This document shows, piece after piece, positions 33,970 through 45,166 of a DNA stretch of 64,000 nt; position 1 is the first letter of the stretch, and every line of letters starts with the position of its first letter. The notes below the pieces were generated by a model, which saw nothing but the letters and a program-made list of their open reading frames with translations, had not been told where the DNA came from and did not search any database. The position numbers and the translations under genes are program-made. Source of the DNA: Rhizophlyctis rosea (Eukaryota; Chytridiomycota; Chytridiomycetes; Rhizophlyctidales; Rhizophlyctidaceae); contig JADGJC010000217.1 of the NCBI GenBank assembly GCA_027596075.1, positions 1 through 64,000 on the forward strand, written 5' to 3'.

Positions 33970-36900
33970 ATGGCGGGAGTGTTTTCGGTAGACGGTCTAC
34001 CAGACGACTTCCAGCCCTTCAACTCGGATGGCGCACAGCCAGATGGGCAAGGGCAAGGGCAAACTAGTTTACATCCACTTGGCGGCTACGCGGTACAAGG
34101 TGTGAACGACGGGTACGCTGAAGGCGGGCAAGTGGAAGGCGGATTTGGGGAGAACGGGTACGGGGAGGGCGGATACGGTGATGGGTCGTATGGCGGGGGA
34201 GGCTACGCCAACGAGGGCTACAACGGGCAGATAGCCGCATCATCGGACGATGCGTATGCCACGACAAAGGCTCCAGAAGGTTACAGCAACGAGAATGGCT
34301 ATTATCCACCAGGTTATTCCTATCCTCAGCAACAATACGAGGAACACCCATCATACGGATATGACCAGAGCCAACCGAACGGTGACCAACCTTCCTACGG
34401 ATACGATCAAAGCCAGTCAAATGCAAACCAACCATCATATGGATACGAACAAACGCAACCAAATGGCGAACTCCAACCATCATACGGATACGACCAACCC
34501 CAATCCGACATCATCTACAAACAGGATGCATCCGCTGGCGACGATGGTGCCGTAACCTCTTCCGCTCCAATCCCAACCCCATCCCACCTTCCCACCACAA
34601 CCGTCTCCTCCGGCGTAGGACCAACATACGTACCAGACGACTCGGCAGACGTTGGTGGAACCTACATAGCGGTTCCAGTCTCCACAAAGCTCTTTGCATC
34701 TTACACATGGACGGTGCACGGTTTCCATCAGATCACAGATGAGAAGCTGGTCTCGCCTCCATTTGGACCTGCAGATTGGAGATGGCAGCTGGTTTTGTAT
34801 CCCAAGGGAGCCGGAAATGGGGAGGGGACCCATGTTAGTGGCTTTTTGCGGCCGTTAAGGAGTGAGGCGGAGATTGCTGCTGGGGATGAGTGGGTTCGAC
34901 CCATGAAGGAGTTCTCTTTCCGTGTTCGGCGGTGAGTGATGACTTCCCAACCTAATTGCATGCAAATGATGTGTGTGTGGCCCGTGTCACTTATATCATT
35001 TCGCTGTACAGGGCCGTCCCAGGATCACCTGTAATTGCGGGAGTGGGAGCTCCCCCAGATGTCACCGACGACTACTTGGTCATGGACACATCAGATCCTG
35101 CTGCATTCAATGGTTTCTCGGCAACACGCACCGGATGGGGCTTTCCCGAATTGCTCGACCTCAACTCCTTATCAGAAGCGGTGACTTACGACGGCACTCT
35201 TACTATTGAGGCGGACGTAGTCGGAGACCAGACCGTGGATTGGGCCATGTACCAATACCAATGGGAGATTCCTAGCTTCTTGCAACTGACAGAGGACGAA
35301 ACTCTTTCACAACCTTTCGGGACGTCGGATTGTCAGTGGCGGTTGAAGATACATAGGCAGGGTGATAAGGATGGGCAAGGGACGCACCTATCGGCATATT
35401 TGGTTCCGGAACGCACGGAACGGGAGCTTGCGTTGGGAAGTGTTTGGACTCGTCCGATCGTGTCTTTGACCGTGAAGATGTGGGCCGCAAATCCCAGCGA
35501 GGTGCTCGTGTCAAAGACCTTGACCGGCGGGTACATCTTTTCGGAAGATAATCTTACAAGCGGATGGTCCCAGCTTTGCGAGCTGTCGGTCTTGAACGAC
35601 GTACTAGACTACTATGGCACGCTTTCCCTGCAAGCTGAGGTGGTTTGGAATCCTGCCTTTGCAAGTCCCGGCACGCAGGTTGGAAAGGCGCGGGACTCTT
35701 TAGCTTTGGTCAATGTGGAAGTTCCGCACCTGAGACGGGCGGTTGAAGCCTTGCGGGACGAGCTGGACAGTGCGAAAGGGGAATTGGTCAACGTCCGATC
35801 TGAACTTTCCGCCTCCAGTAACGAGCGCAGCGCCTCACAGCAAGAGGTTGCTATTTTGCGGTCGCAATTAGAAGAGAGCAAGGGTGAGACCGAGGCGTTG
35901 AGGATATCATTGGCGGAGAGCGAAGCGAGGGTGAAGCTACTGGCAAAGTGGGAAGGGAAACATGCCATGGCGCAAAAGGATTTGGCGGAGGTCCGGATTC
36001 GGTTGGAGGAGATGGATAAGATGAAGGAACAGCTGGCGGCTGCTAAGCAGGAGTTGCAGAATGTTAGGAATGTGCAGGATGCTGGGGATTCGTTGAAGGT
36101 GAAGTTGGGGAAGATCAAGGCTAGGATAGTTTCGATTAGGGCGGGGATGGAGGATGATGCGGAGTTGAGTCAGGATACTTTGGCGGAGGGACAGGAGAAC
36201 ACGGAGGAGCTGGATGCACAGAAGCTTAAGGCGCAACTGATCGAGACTCAGGCGAAGCTTGCACAGACGGAAGCGGATCTCGTCGCCACGCAAGTACAGC
36301 TGGAACAAAAAGAGCGCGCCATGACCGATGCCGCCATTTTCGCTCCGATGGGCATGGACCAACCGGCGGAAACGGACGAGACCCCGACGCTCCAATCTGC
36401 ATTAGAGGCGGTCCGCAATGAGCTCCTCGTCGCGCAGACAGTACTAGAAGACACGAACTTCCCACCCACAGAAGCAGAGCGGGCGTCCGCCAGTGCCGAA
36501 GTAGCAATGGTCATGGCAGAACTAGACGTCGCACGCGCAACACTCGTCGAAGCCGTCTCCAAGATCCCTGAACACGCACAATTAGAAGACCTAGACCTCG
36601 TCGCGGAACTCGAGAACGTCCGGAAGGAGTTGTCTTCTGTCCGGGCTCAGTTGACGGCGGCGAGGACGGCGCTGGATGATGGGTTTGGAGCTATGGATGT
36701 GACGCTTTTGAGTAGTGGGCAGCAGACGCCGGATGAGAAAGGGGATGGAGGCAGTGGTGGTGGGGAGGGTCGAATGCAGTATGCGGATAGTGCGACGAGT
36801 CCGCTGAATAGGAGTTTTCAGGATGTTGGGGTTAGTTCGATGAGTTTGGATAGATTTGTTGATGATGGGGGACATGGTGGTGTTCCTCCCCCGCCGATTA

Positions 36901-39079
36901 TAGGAGGTAATTTGCCTCCTCCTCCGCCGATGTTTGGGGCACCGCCTAAAGCGTCGGCAGACCAAGATGAGTTGGAGACGTTGCGGGCGAAGTTGGCGGA
37001 TGCGGAGACGGAGTTGTCGGAGATGAAGCATCGGATGGTAGCGGTTAGGGAGATGGTTTTGCCTGGTGCTGGTGGTGGTGGTGGGGGGTTGTCGGTTGAT
37101 ACGGCTTTACCGTCGTTTGATCGGTTGTCGGAGCCGAGGAGGTCGTCGATTGCGTCGACGGTGCATACGTTCCAGCATGAGGTGCCGGCTGAGCCGTGGA
37201 CTCCGGTCGAGAAGGTTGGCGGGTCGGTGGCGGGTGTGGATGGACAGGAGCTTGCGGTATGTTTCTTTTTTGATCACATGATGGGCACTTTTGATTGTGG
37301 ATGTGAAGTTAAACTGATTCCTCCCTCGTGGTTCCTTTTGATCTCCAGAAACTACTGAAAGCCGTACAAACCCCCAAACCCTCCCTTTTCGGACGTATCT
37401 GGTCCGTCGTAACATTCTTCACCCTTACCTGGCTAGCGATCTACTCCTCCATCTCAGTCGTGTGCGCGCCCAATCCAACCTCTCCAGCGCTCGCGGAATA
37501 CGCTGCTGTATGCCAAGAACACATCTTGCCCGCATGGAACACCATCGGGAGCGAGTGGCACCTTGTTGCGGAGAATTTGGCGGTGCATGTTGTTCCGGGG
37601 GCTATTGGTGGGGTGGGGAGTGTGGCTAGGAAGGCCGCCGTGGGGGTTAAGAAGCGGGCGAGGGAGTTGAAGGGGTTGGTGCAGCAGAGTGTTGGGGAGC
37701 AGAAGAGTGATGAGGGACGGGAGAAGAGGGAGGTGGGTGCTGGGGAGAGGCAAGGGGTGGACAGTGGCGTTCAAGAGCAGCTGAGTAGTAGTGCTCCGCC
37801 GGTGTCTCGTGGAAGGAGGGAAAGGTCTTCTCGATCTTCGTCGTCGACGTCTAGTAGTGTTCCGCCGGTGCCTACGCAGGATGAGCGTAGCAGCGTTCCG
37901 CCTGTCGATAGTCAGCCCACGCAGAGCACTGACGCGCCGGTGCCGACCGAAGAACATATCGAAGTTCCATCACCTGAGGAGAATGTTCATCATACCGTTT
38001 CGGCCGAGCAACATCATGGACACTATGAGCATGCTCATTCACAAGAGCAGACGTCGGAGTCTCCTACTGCTGTTCCTCCACCTGCTGCCGAGACGCCTGC
38101 TCAACACGAGTACACGGAACATGTTGATGAGCAAGGGAAGAGGCATGATGAAGTTCCTTACGAGGAGCAAATTGTTCAAGTTGGGCAACCGGACCAGCAA
38201 CCGGACGATTGGCATATTAGCGCGACGAATCAGTTGCAGGATAAGGCTGAGGAGGTTGTTGAAGTGGTTGTTGAGACTGTTGTCGATGATCATACCACCA
38301 CCGCCACTACCTCCTCCTCCTCCACCTCTACTACTGATACACCAACATCCGAACAACCCACCACTGTCACATCGCACATCGAACCCGTCAACGCACCCGT
38401 ACCATCCGACACCGAATCACAAGACCAACTACCAATACCCTCCCACACGTCGAGTATTTCGTCCCCACCACCACCGGCACCACCTGTTGCGCCGGAATAT
38501 TATACGACGCCTCAGCCGCCTGTTTCGTCGGTAGGTGAGAAGAGGGCGGCGGCGGTGCCGGAACCGCAGGCGGAGGTGCCTATGGGGGTGGCGACGCAGA
38601 CGGGTGGCGAGAAGGAAGGGGTGGAGGGTGTCAGTGGGGTTGATGGTGAGAGTGGGGGTGTTGTTGGGGGAGAGGAGGGGCGTAGTGGTGGGAAGGGTGA
38701 GGGAAGTGGGACATCAAGTGAGGTGTTTGTAGACGGGGGAAATGGTCCTTCCGGGGTGGAGGTGAATGATGATAGTGCGCGTGAGGCGGGTAATGGGCCG
38801 GAACAGGTGGTTAGTGTTGTGCCAGTTGAGGTGGTGGAGTCGGTGTCGTCCGCGTCCGCCTCAGTTGTTGCGACGGATGCGGCTGCGGAAGTAACGCCTG
38901 CACCTGTGGTCGCCGAGGGGACGCAGGATAGTGGTAGTATTCCGGAAGGCGGATCGTATGACCACCGACGTGCTGAAATGGCTGCTGCTGCTGCGGCGGC
39001 ACGGGATGGTGGAGTTAGTGATGGGGCACGGGCGGAGGCGATTGGTGAGGGAGGAGAAGGGGTACAGCAGGAGCAATGA
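33970..39079 (+). CDS. Large MATH-domain, coiled-coil, single-pass membrane protein
   Basis: Three exons (33970-34931, 35012-37256, 37349-39079) give 1645 residues. Residues 1-190 are Gly/Tyr/Gln-rich and prion-like, with four copies of a PSYGYDQ-type repeat (about 127-178). Two MATH/TRAF-like beta-sandwich domains follow, at about 240-390 (YTWTVHGFHQITDEKLVSPP) and 405-545 (YQWEIPSFLQLTEDETLSQP). Long coiled coils run at about 570-830 and 985-1030. One membrane span is at about 1083-1106 (IWSVVTFFTLTWLAIYSSIS). The last 530 residues are acidic, Ser/Thr/Pro/Val-rich and disordered. MATH domains bind short peptide motifs in partners; the tail anchor suggests a role at an organelle or the cell cortex. 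I know of no named protein with this exact order. Confidence 0.8.
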
Positions 39080-39496
39080 TAGCTGCCGTAGTAACTGTAT
39101 TGAGGAGGAGTAAATGAGTGGGATTGGTGATGAGTGACCCATGGCATGAGGGTAAGGCGGAAAGTCAACTTCCGTCCTTTGGATTTGTGGTGGTGGCAAA
39201 ATGGTGGGTTGGGGGGAGGGAGGGTGGTGGTGTGTATGTAGCTGTTTTTCTTTCCTGTAGCAAGTTAGAGGGATTGAGCAAATATATAACTATTTAGATT
39301 TTGGGTATTTATGTCTTGGATGAGCGCCGGTTTTTATGCTGTTGGGTACTGTCTTTTTCGAATGGGTTTTGATTTTTGGGAATTCGTGAGGGGGAGGGTT
39401 TTTGCACTTTTACAGGTTTGGATGTGCTCATGTATGTCCAGATTGATTTCCTTGATTTCTATTGCAGACAGATTAAATCATTGTGCCACGACCTCC
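39080..39496. other. Intergenic between convergent genes
   Basis: 3' ends of the MATH gene and the MGCGASS gene; nothing else is seen. Confidence 0.5.
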
Positions 39497-40633
39497 TCAT
39501 CCCTCATCATCATCCCCAATAGCACCTGGCAACCATCCCATATGCCCATTCCCGTTCCCATCAGACTTCCCCACCACCCTCTCCTCCTCCCTCCACGTCC
39601 TTCCACCCCCACCACCCTGCACATGAACAGGCTGTATAACCTCGTCATCCCCCATCTCCGACACGCTCTCAATCGACAACAACAAATCTGGATGTGATGG
39701 CGGGTCGACGGTAAAGTCTTCTGACCGTGAAGAAGCTGTTGATGCTGTTGAAGGTTCGCGCCGATGATGGGATTGGTGTTTGGGGGGTGGTTTTAGGGTT
39801 TGAGAGGGTGATGGTGTTGTTGATGTTGGTTTTGGGGTGTCGCGTTGGAGAGTTGAGCGGGTGAAGAGGGATGTGAAGGCTGTGCCGAAGGTTTGGCGTG
39901 GGGGGGTGTGGGGTGGGGAGGGGAAGGCTGGGGATGGACGTTGGGGGCGGCGGGGTGGGGGTGGTGGGGTGGTTGGCTGGTTGGGTGGTGGAATTGGTGA
40001 TGGGGGTTGAGGGGGGGATGTTGTTGGTGTTGGAATAGGTGGTTTTTGAAGGGACGAGGTGGTGGTTGTCGGAGGGTGGATGATTACAGGGGCATTGAGG
40101 TTGTCGAGAGTATGGTTGGTGTCGGAGGATGGAGTTGGAGGAGATCTATTTGATGTGTTCTTGGAGTCGTCTCGGATAGGCTCTGGCACGTGTAGCTCCT
40201 TCGCTGATGATTTAGACTGTTGAGGGCGATGAAGTTGCTGCATCTCAGGTTGTTGTTTCGCCGTTGTTGATGTTGTTGCTGCGTTCGATGGTCCACCCTT
40301 TGCAGGCTCCTCATCAGAACTTTTACTCCTTGATCCAGACTGGTCTCCTCGCTCACCAGCGGTCCCTGCACCTTCCTTCCGCCCCGCCTGCGTCGACAGT
40401 CGCTCCCCAACAGCCACCACCATATCAACATCTTGATGCCGTTTGCTTCGGCGTTTCCGGCCGGCCGCTGGAGTTATGGAAGCAGATTCTGCATCCGATG
40501 CGTCCGAGGGTGCTTCATCTTCCTCTTGTCGCGTCAGAAGGGTGACACTATCATCGCCCTTTGCTTCACCCTTCTCCGAAGTTCGCTCCGGCGATGTAAC
40601 AGCGGACTTGGGTGATGATGCACCGCATCCCAT
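39497..40633 (-). CDS. Disordered protein with N-terminal myristoyl/palmitoyl motif
   Basis: Single exon, 378 residues from ATG 40633 (an ATG at 40642 would hide the motif, so the second was chosen). It begins MGCGASSPKS: Gly2 with Ser6 fits N-myristoylation and Cys3 fits palmitoylation. That would fix the protein to the plasma membrane. The remainder is disordered: Ser/Asp/Glu/Lys-rich to about 150, Pro/Thr-rich to about 300 (with PPPPPRRPQRP), a small hydrophobic element (TFGTAFTSLFTRSTLQRD), and an acidic end. No enzyme domain is seen. Fungal signalling adaptors can look like this, but the role is not known. The coding strand again ends G-rich. Confidence 0.65.
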   Translation of the reverse strand: MGCGASSPKSAVTSPERTSEKGEAKGDDSVTLLTRQEEDEAPSDASDAESASITPAAGRKRRSKRHQDVDMVVAVGERLSTQAGRKEGAGTAGERGDQSGSRSKSSDEEPAKGGPSNAATTSTTAKQQPEMQQLHRPQQSKSSAKELHVPEPIRDDSKNTSNRSPPTPSSDTNHTLDNLNAPVIIHPPTTTTSSLQKPPIPTPTTSPPQPPSPIPPPNQPTTPPPPPRRPQRPSPAFPSPPHTPPRQTFGTAFTSLFTRSTLQRDTPKPTSTTPSPSQTLKPPPKHQSHHRREPSTASTASSRSEDFTVDPPSHPDLLLSIESVSEMGDDEVIQPVHVQGGGGGRTWREEERVVGKSDGNGNGHMGWLPGAIGDDDEG

Positions 40634-41396
40634 GACTAACAAAAGATATGTACGATGGCGATAATCAACACCTTAATCAATCGTAATGTGCTCTAATTTG
40701 TCAACGTGGGAAGGCTCAGATCTGTAGACTTTCCATGAAGTCCTGAACAAGGGAAAGAGCCCAGGGGTAATTCAAAAGATGGTGCGCCCAATGAATGCAG
40801 GTTGTGAGAAACGTCATCCAACCTCATTCATGGTCGATCAATGCAACCGGTATGCTGATCCCGACAAAGTGAATCAGACCCACCGATCAGGTATTGCACT
40901 GGTGGCTTTTGCACTTTGAATGCGGACTGGAGTTGTTGGACTGCTGTAAAAGACCCTGAAATTCCCCAGCACAAAGCTGCACAACGAGTGCTTCGCCACT
41001 TTGTGCTGAGAGATTTAACGTCGTTTTGCTTTGCTTGTGACATCCGGCACAGTAGCACAATCCATCGTGCGGTGGGTATGGTCGATTTACAATACATACA
41101 CAGTTACAGCTTTTGTTTTATATAGCTAATTGATGCAGTCTCAATATAAATACATCCAACTACCCAACATAAGTTACAACGAATCAATCAACCCCACCCT
41201 AATCCACCATCCATCTTGGTCGTTCATATAAATGTTCACCTTCTCCGGCAATCCATTATCCATAATTGCTCTGCTGTTTCTCCCCCGCTCTTCCCTTCTC
41301 ATCCACTCCGAGTTTCTAATATTCCTCATCCGAGTCGTCATCCGAGTCATCGTAGGCACCATCATCTCCCCCTCCCAGCCGTCCTCAGAATCAGAT
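40634..41396. other. Intergenic
   Basis: No gene is supported; on the minus strand near 41396-41180 other frames remain acidic, so the DWW-repeat gene may once have been longer. Confidence 0.4.
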
Positions 41397-43679
41397 TCAA
41401 ACTCCTCCACAAATCAAACCATTTTCCACCGCCCACTCTTCCGTACTAGAATAATTCAAACTCTCTTCCGATGACTCCTCATCTGTCCAATCTTCTGAAT
41501 CCTCGTCCGTGTACTCGTACCGCCCATACATTTCCACCTCTGGATCATCACTGTGGAGAAGGTGATAGTCCAAGTCCGATTTCCTCTCCGCTAACATGTC
41601 AGGTTTGACTGCTCCGGAAGTTCCAGGAAGACCACTGAGCTGCCACCAATACAGAATGCCGATGTGATTCCATGTACAAGCGTTGATGAGGGCACGCTTG
41701 GAGTATTTCAAAGGTAGGCCGCTGCGGCGCCACCATACGAGAACGGGGAGGTGTCCAGCTATACTTGCGAAGTTCATTGCGCGCTCTGAATATTTGGGGC
41801 GCAGCCCGCTTTTGAGCCACCAATCCAAAACGTGGACATGCCCCCATTTGCTGGCGTAATCCATAGCACGGAACCTATCGAAAACACACCGTTGATCAGA
41901 GAAATGCCAGCAGCCCACAACCACAAGAGGATAATACATACGTATACTTGAGTTCCGAACCGCTGTCCTTCCACCATTGCAAGACAGCCACCTGGCCATC
42001 CCTACTAGCACGGTCCATTGCCCATGCCGTGTACCCGAAATGCTCTCCTGCCTCAAAGCTTGCCAACCATAAGTCCAGAATGTCCGTGCGCCCCAATGAT
42101 CCCGCTAAGGTGATGACGTCACTATTCCAGATATCGAACCCACTTCGTGCCCACCATTCCAGCACCGGCCCAACAATATCATGACCCTTCGTGTGTCGGC
42201 GCGTTTCAGCCCACATCACGTGCCCAAAGCTATCATAACCCTTCGTGGGTTGCAGCAATTCAACCCAAATCCGTTCGAGGTGCCGGAGAACCTCATCCTC
42301 CATTCCTCTCCCTTTCAACCAATCCAAAACCTCAACCTGGCCATTCTTTGATGCAGCTACAGCCGCCATCTCCCACTCAACAGAAAACCTCGAGCCAAAA
42401 TACTGATCCCACCAATTCAATACATCTACATGCCCATTTATGGCAGCCAAAATCAGTGGCTGCTCAAACCTCCCTCTCAAAATACCCTGCTTCCACCCAT
42501 CGAGATCTGCGGTTCCATCAATGCGTATGGTCGTATACATCAAATCCAATGGCAGTCCGCTCCGATTCCACCAATCCAACACATCGCACCGTCCCGCTAG
42601 GCTAGCTTGGGCCATTGCCAAATGGGAATACTTCATCTCCAGACCGCTCGTTTTCCACCAGTCCAAAACGTGAAGGTGTCCGTTCTTGCTCGCGTCATCC
42701 AGAGCTTTTGCCGAATATTTCATCTCCAGCCCGCTCGCCTTCCACCAGTTCAAGACTGCCACATGACCACCGGCACTAGCTTGATCAATGGGAGGGGGGA
42801 AGGGAGGACTGACATTTATCGGAATATACTCGCATCCCCTGTTCTTCAACCAATCTAAGGTTTCAATGTCCCCCACCTCGCTAGCGGCGGTCAGGGCCTG
42901 CGAGATAGTGAATTGATCCCATCGCTCTGCTAAACTGCTTTCTTTCCACCAGTTCAGTACTAGACGTCCCTCCTCCTTCTCAAAACCCCGACTGATGCAG
43001 TGGTACTGGACGGGTTCTATCTTCAATCCACTTCCTTTCAACCATTCCAGCACATTCACAAGGTGTGCGTCATTCCACAAATTCCCGTCGGCCTTCTTCA
43101 AATCCAAGCCGCTTGTTCTCCACCACTCCAACACGTCTATCCTTCCGTTCCACATCGCCCAGCTCATAACATTACGGCCACATCGCATATCTAGCCCGCT
43201 GTTCTTCCACCAGTCCAACACTGCTACATAGCCCTCTTTGCCCGCTTCGACCAACCCCTTTTTGGTGTATTCCAGCCTCAACCTGCTACTTCCACCATTG
43301 CAGGACAAAGACATGGCCGCCTGCACTGGCTCCATCCGTAGCAGCAGCTGAGTACTTCAGTGGCAACCCACTCTCCTTCCACCAGTTGAGGACATCAATA
43401 TGACCGCGGGCACTGGCTTCGTCAATAGCTTTAACAGAATAGTGCAACATCCGTTGTTTTGGCTGACCATGCTTTCCACCATCGGAGGAGGTCCACTTGG
43501 CCTTTTTGCGAAGCCATATCCATCGTTGCGTTGGGAAGGAAAGGGACGGCAGCATCTCGAACGTCCGTGGTAAAGCGTTTTGCGGCCAAAATGGTTCCGA
43601 ACTGGAAAACGGTTTTCGTATCATCATAGAGGTGGGATAGGATGATAGGGGTAAGGATCTTGGGGGGAAGCGTGATCAT
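41397..43679 (-). CDS. DWW-type ankyrin-like repeat protein, 5' end frame-broken
   Basis: About twenty repeats of roughly 33-38 residues built on (D/A)VLDWWKxSGLxLKYSxxAxxxAS run through nearly the whole protein. The main frame is open from about 43300 to the donor at 41942-41941. A 67-nt intron (41875-41941) joins it to a last exon with three further repeats (HVHVLDWWLKSGL, LPVLVWWRRSGLP, IGILYWWQLSGLP) and a very acidic tail. The N-terminus (MITLPPKILTPIILSHLYDD from 43679) and the first two repeats lie in two other frames, with shifts at about 43480-43500 and about 43290 that no intron explains. Such Trp-rich ankyrin-like repeats usually bind proteins; function unknown. Confidence 0.65.
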
Positions 43680-44251
43680 GGTGGAATGGGAGCAGCGTGC
43701 CGGGCAGACTGGGAGGGGAAGGAGCAGGTTAACGGTGGCGGGGGACTTCGAACTTCGGGAGGACGTGCGGAGCGGGGGCCTGTCGAAGTCGAATTGTGCT
43801 GAGACGGGAGGTGTTAGTGGTACAAAGTCCAACCAATATTCTTTACGCTTGTGAAAGCACCTCGACTGGTGCTAACACACTGTACGGAGCCCCATATCAA
43901 GAAGGAAACAGTTGGAAAAACAAAAAACATTGGAGAAAAGTGAGAAAAGATATCAAAATGTTCTGGACGCCATCTTGATTGTGATCCAGATTTGTGAAGT
44001 GGCGCAGCGTATGTTTACTTCCCTCCAATCTCCTTTTCAATCCGCAAAATTCAGCTTCTTCGCCATAAATCTGTCCCCACAGCTCAAATAAAAGACCGAT
44101 AGTGAACAAACGACCCTATTTCAAGTAAGTGTTCGACAAGAAAAGCTCGTCTACTTGCTGGGGCTACATATCTGAACAGCGGGAGGATCACCTCTGAGTC
44201 TGAAAACTGATTTTTGCTGGTCGTCTTATTCCCAGAGCCCACTCCCACAAA
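43680..44251. promoter_or_regulatory. Divergent upstream region
   Basis: Between the DWW-repeat gene (minus) and the UXT gene (plus). Short frames only. Confidence 0.35.
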
Positions 44252-45070
44252 ATGAGTTTCCCGTCGCCGGAAGAAGATGGACCTCCACTTTCCAAGCAGC
44301 ACGTGGAGGTATGCCAACACCAGCTCTTTCTCATTCCATAGACTGCCCATATTGAACACTGCCGCTCTTGCCAGGCCCAAATACGCAAATTCGAAGACTT
44401 CATAAACCAACGACTACGCGTAGACCTCAAAGCAGCACTCGACACCCGCGAAAAGGTGTTGGAACTTATCTCAAAGCAGTAAGCCCACGCATCCAATAAC
44501 AAAATTCGACGATGTTTGTGGGGTTCTGAACACGCACTTTTCCCAGCCTACAACTCAAAGAACAACTCGAACTCATCAAATCCGACAACCTCACCAAGAT
44601 GAAAACACTGGTTGATATTGGATCCCAGTTCTTTATGCAAGCCAAGATGTAAGTCCGTCAATACCCTGTTCGAATGCAAAGGCATGGATTGACAAGGACG
44701 AATGACATATGGCCGCATTTACAGACCAGACACCTCAAAAGTATACATCAAAGTAGGACTGAACTACAGTGTTGAAATGACAATAGACGAAGGGCTGGCA
44801 TTCATTGAGAAGAAGGAGAAGAGTTTACACAAGTATGTCCACCCTCTGCTCGGTGGAATTACATGTCGGGTTTGTTTACAAACAAATTACGGCCTACTTC
44901 TCGCAGACAAGCAGAAACCCAGACCCAGAGAATATCTCAAATCAAGGCTCACATCCAGTTGATTCTAGACACCATGAGACAGGTACGTGTCCATCCACTC
45001 ACGCATAAAATTCTTCATCTAACCTCCTGTATGACAGTTGCAAGAATTGGAAGCTGAAATCAAGCGGTAG
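44252..45070 (+). CDS. UXT-like prefoldin-alpha family protein
   Basis: Six exons (44252-44308, 44375-44478, 44547-44648, 44725-44832, 44907-44982, 45038-45070) give 159 residues, the size of UXT. The alpha-prefoldin fold is visible: an N-terminal coil (FEDFINQRLRVDLKAALDTR), the beta core DIGSQFFMQAKIPDTSKVYI with VGLNYSVEMTIDEGLAFIEK, and a C-terminal coil (QIKAHIQLILDTMRQLQELE). UXT is a subunit of the R2TP-linked prefoldin-like complex that helps assemble RNA polymerases and PIKK kinases. All junctions keep phase. It is convergent with the Cdc1-type gene. Confidence 0.88.
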
Positions 45071-45166
45071 GGACGCCTGCAGACCAATTCTATCAATCCA
45101 TTCCGATGTAAATATTTGTAGTGCACCGATTGCATGTAAATAAACAAACACCACTAGCATTTCTCG

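Noticed and set aside
42147..42605. Plus-strand ORFs across the DWW-repeat gene
   Set aside because: Repetitive antisense readings of the Trp-rich repeats; no independent support.
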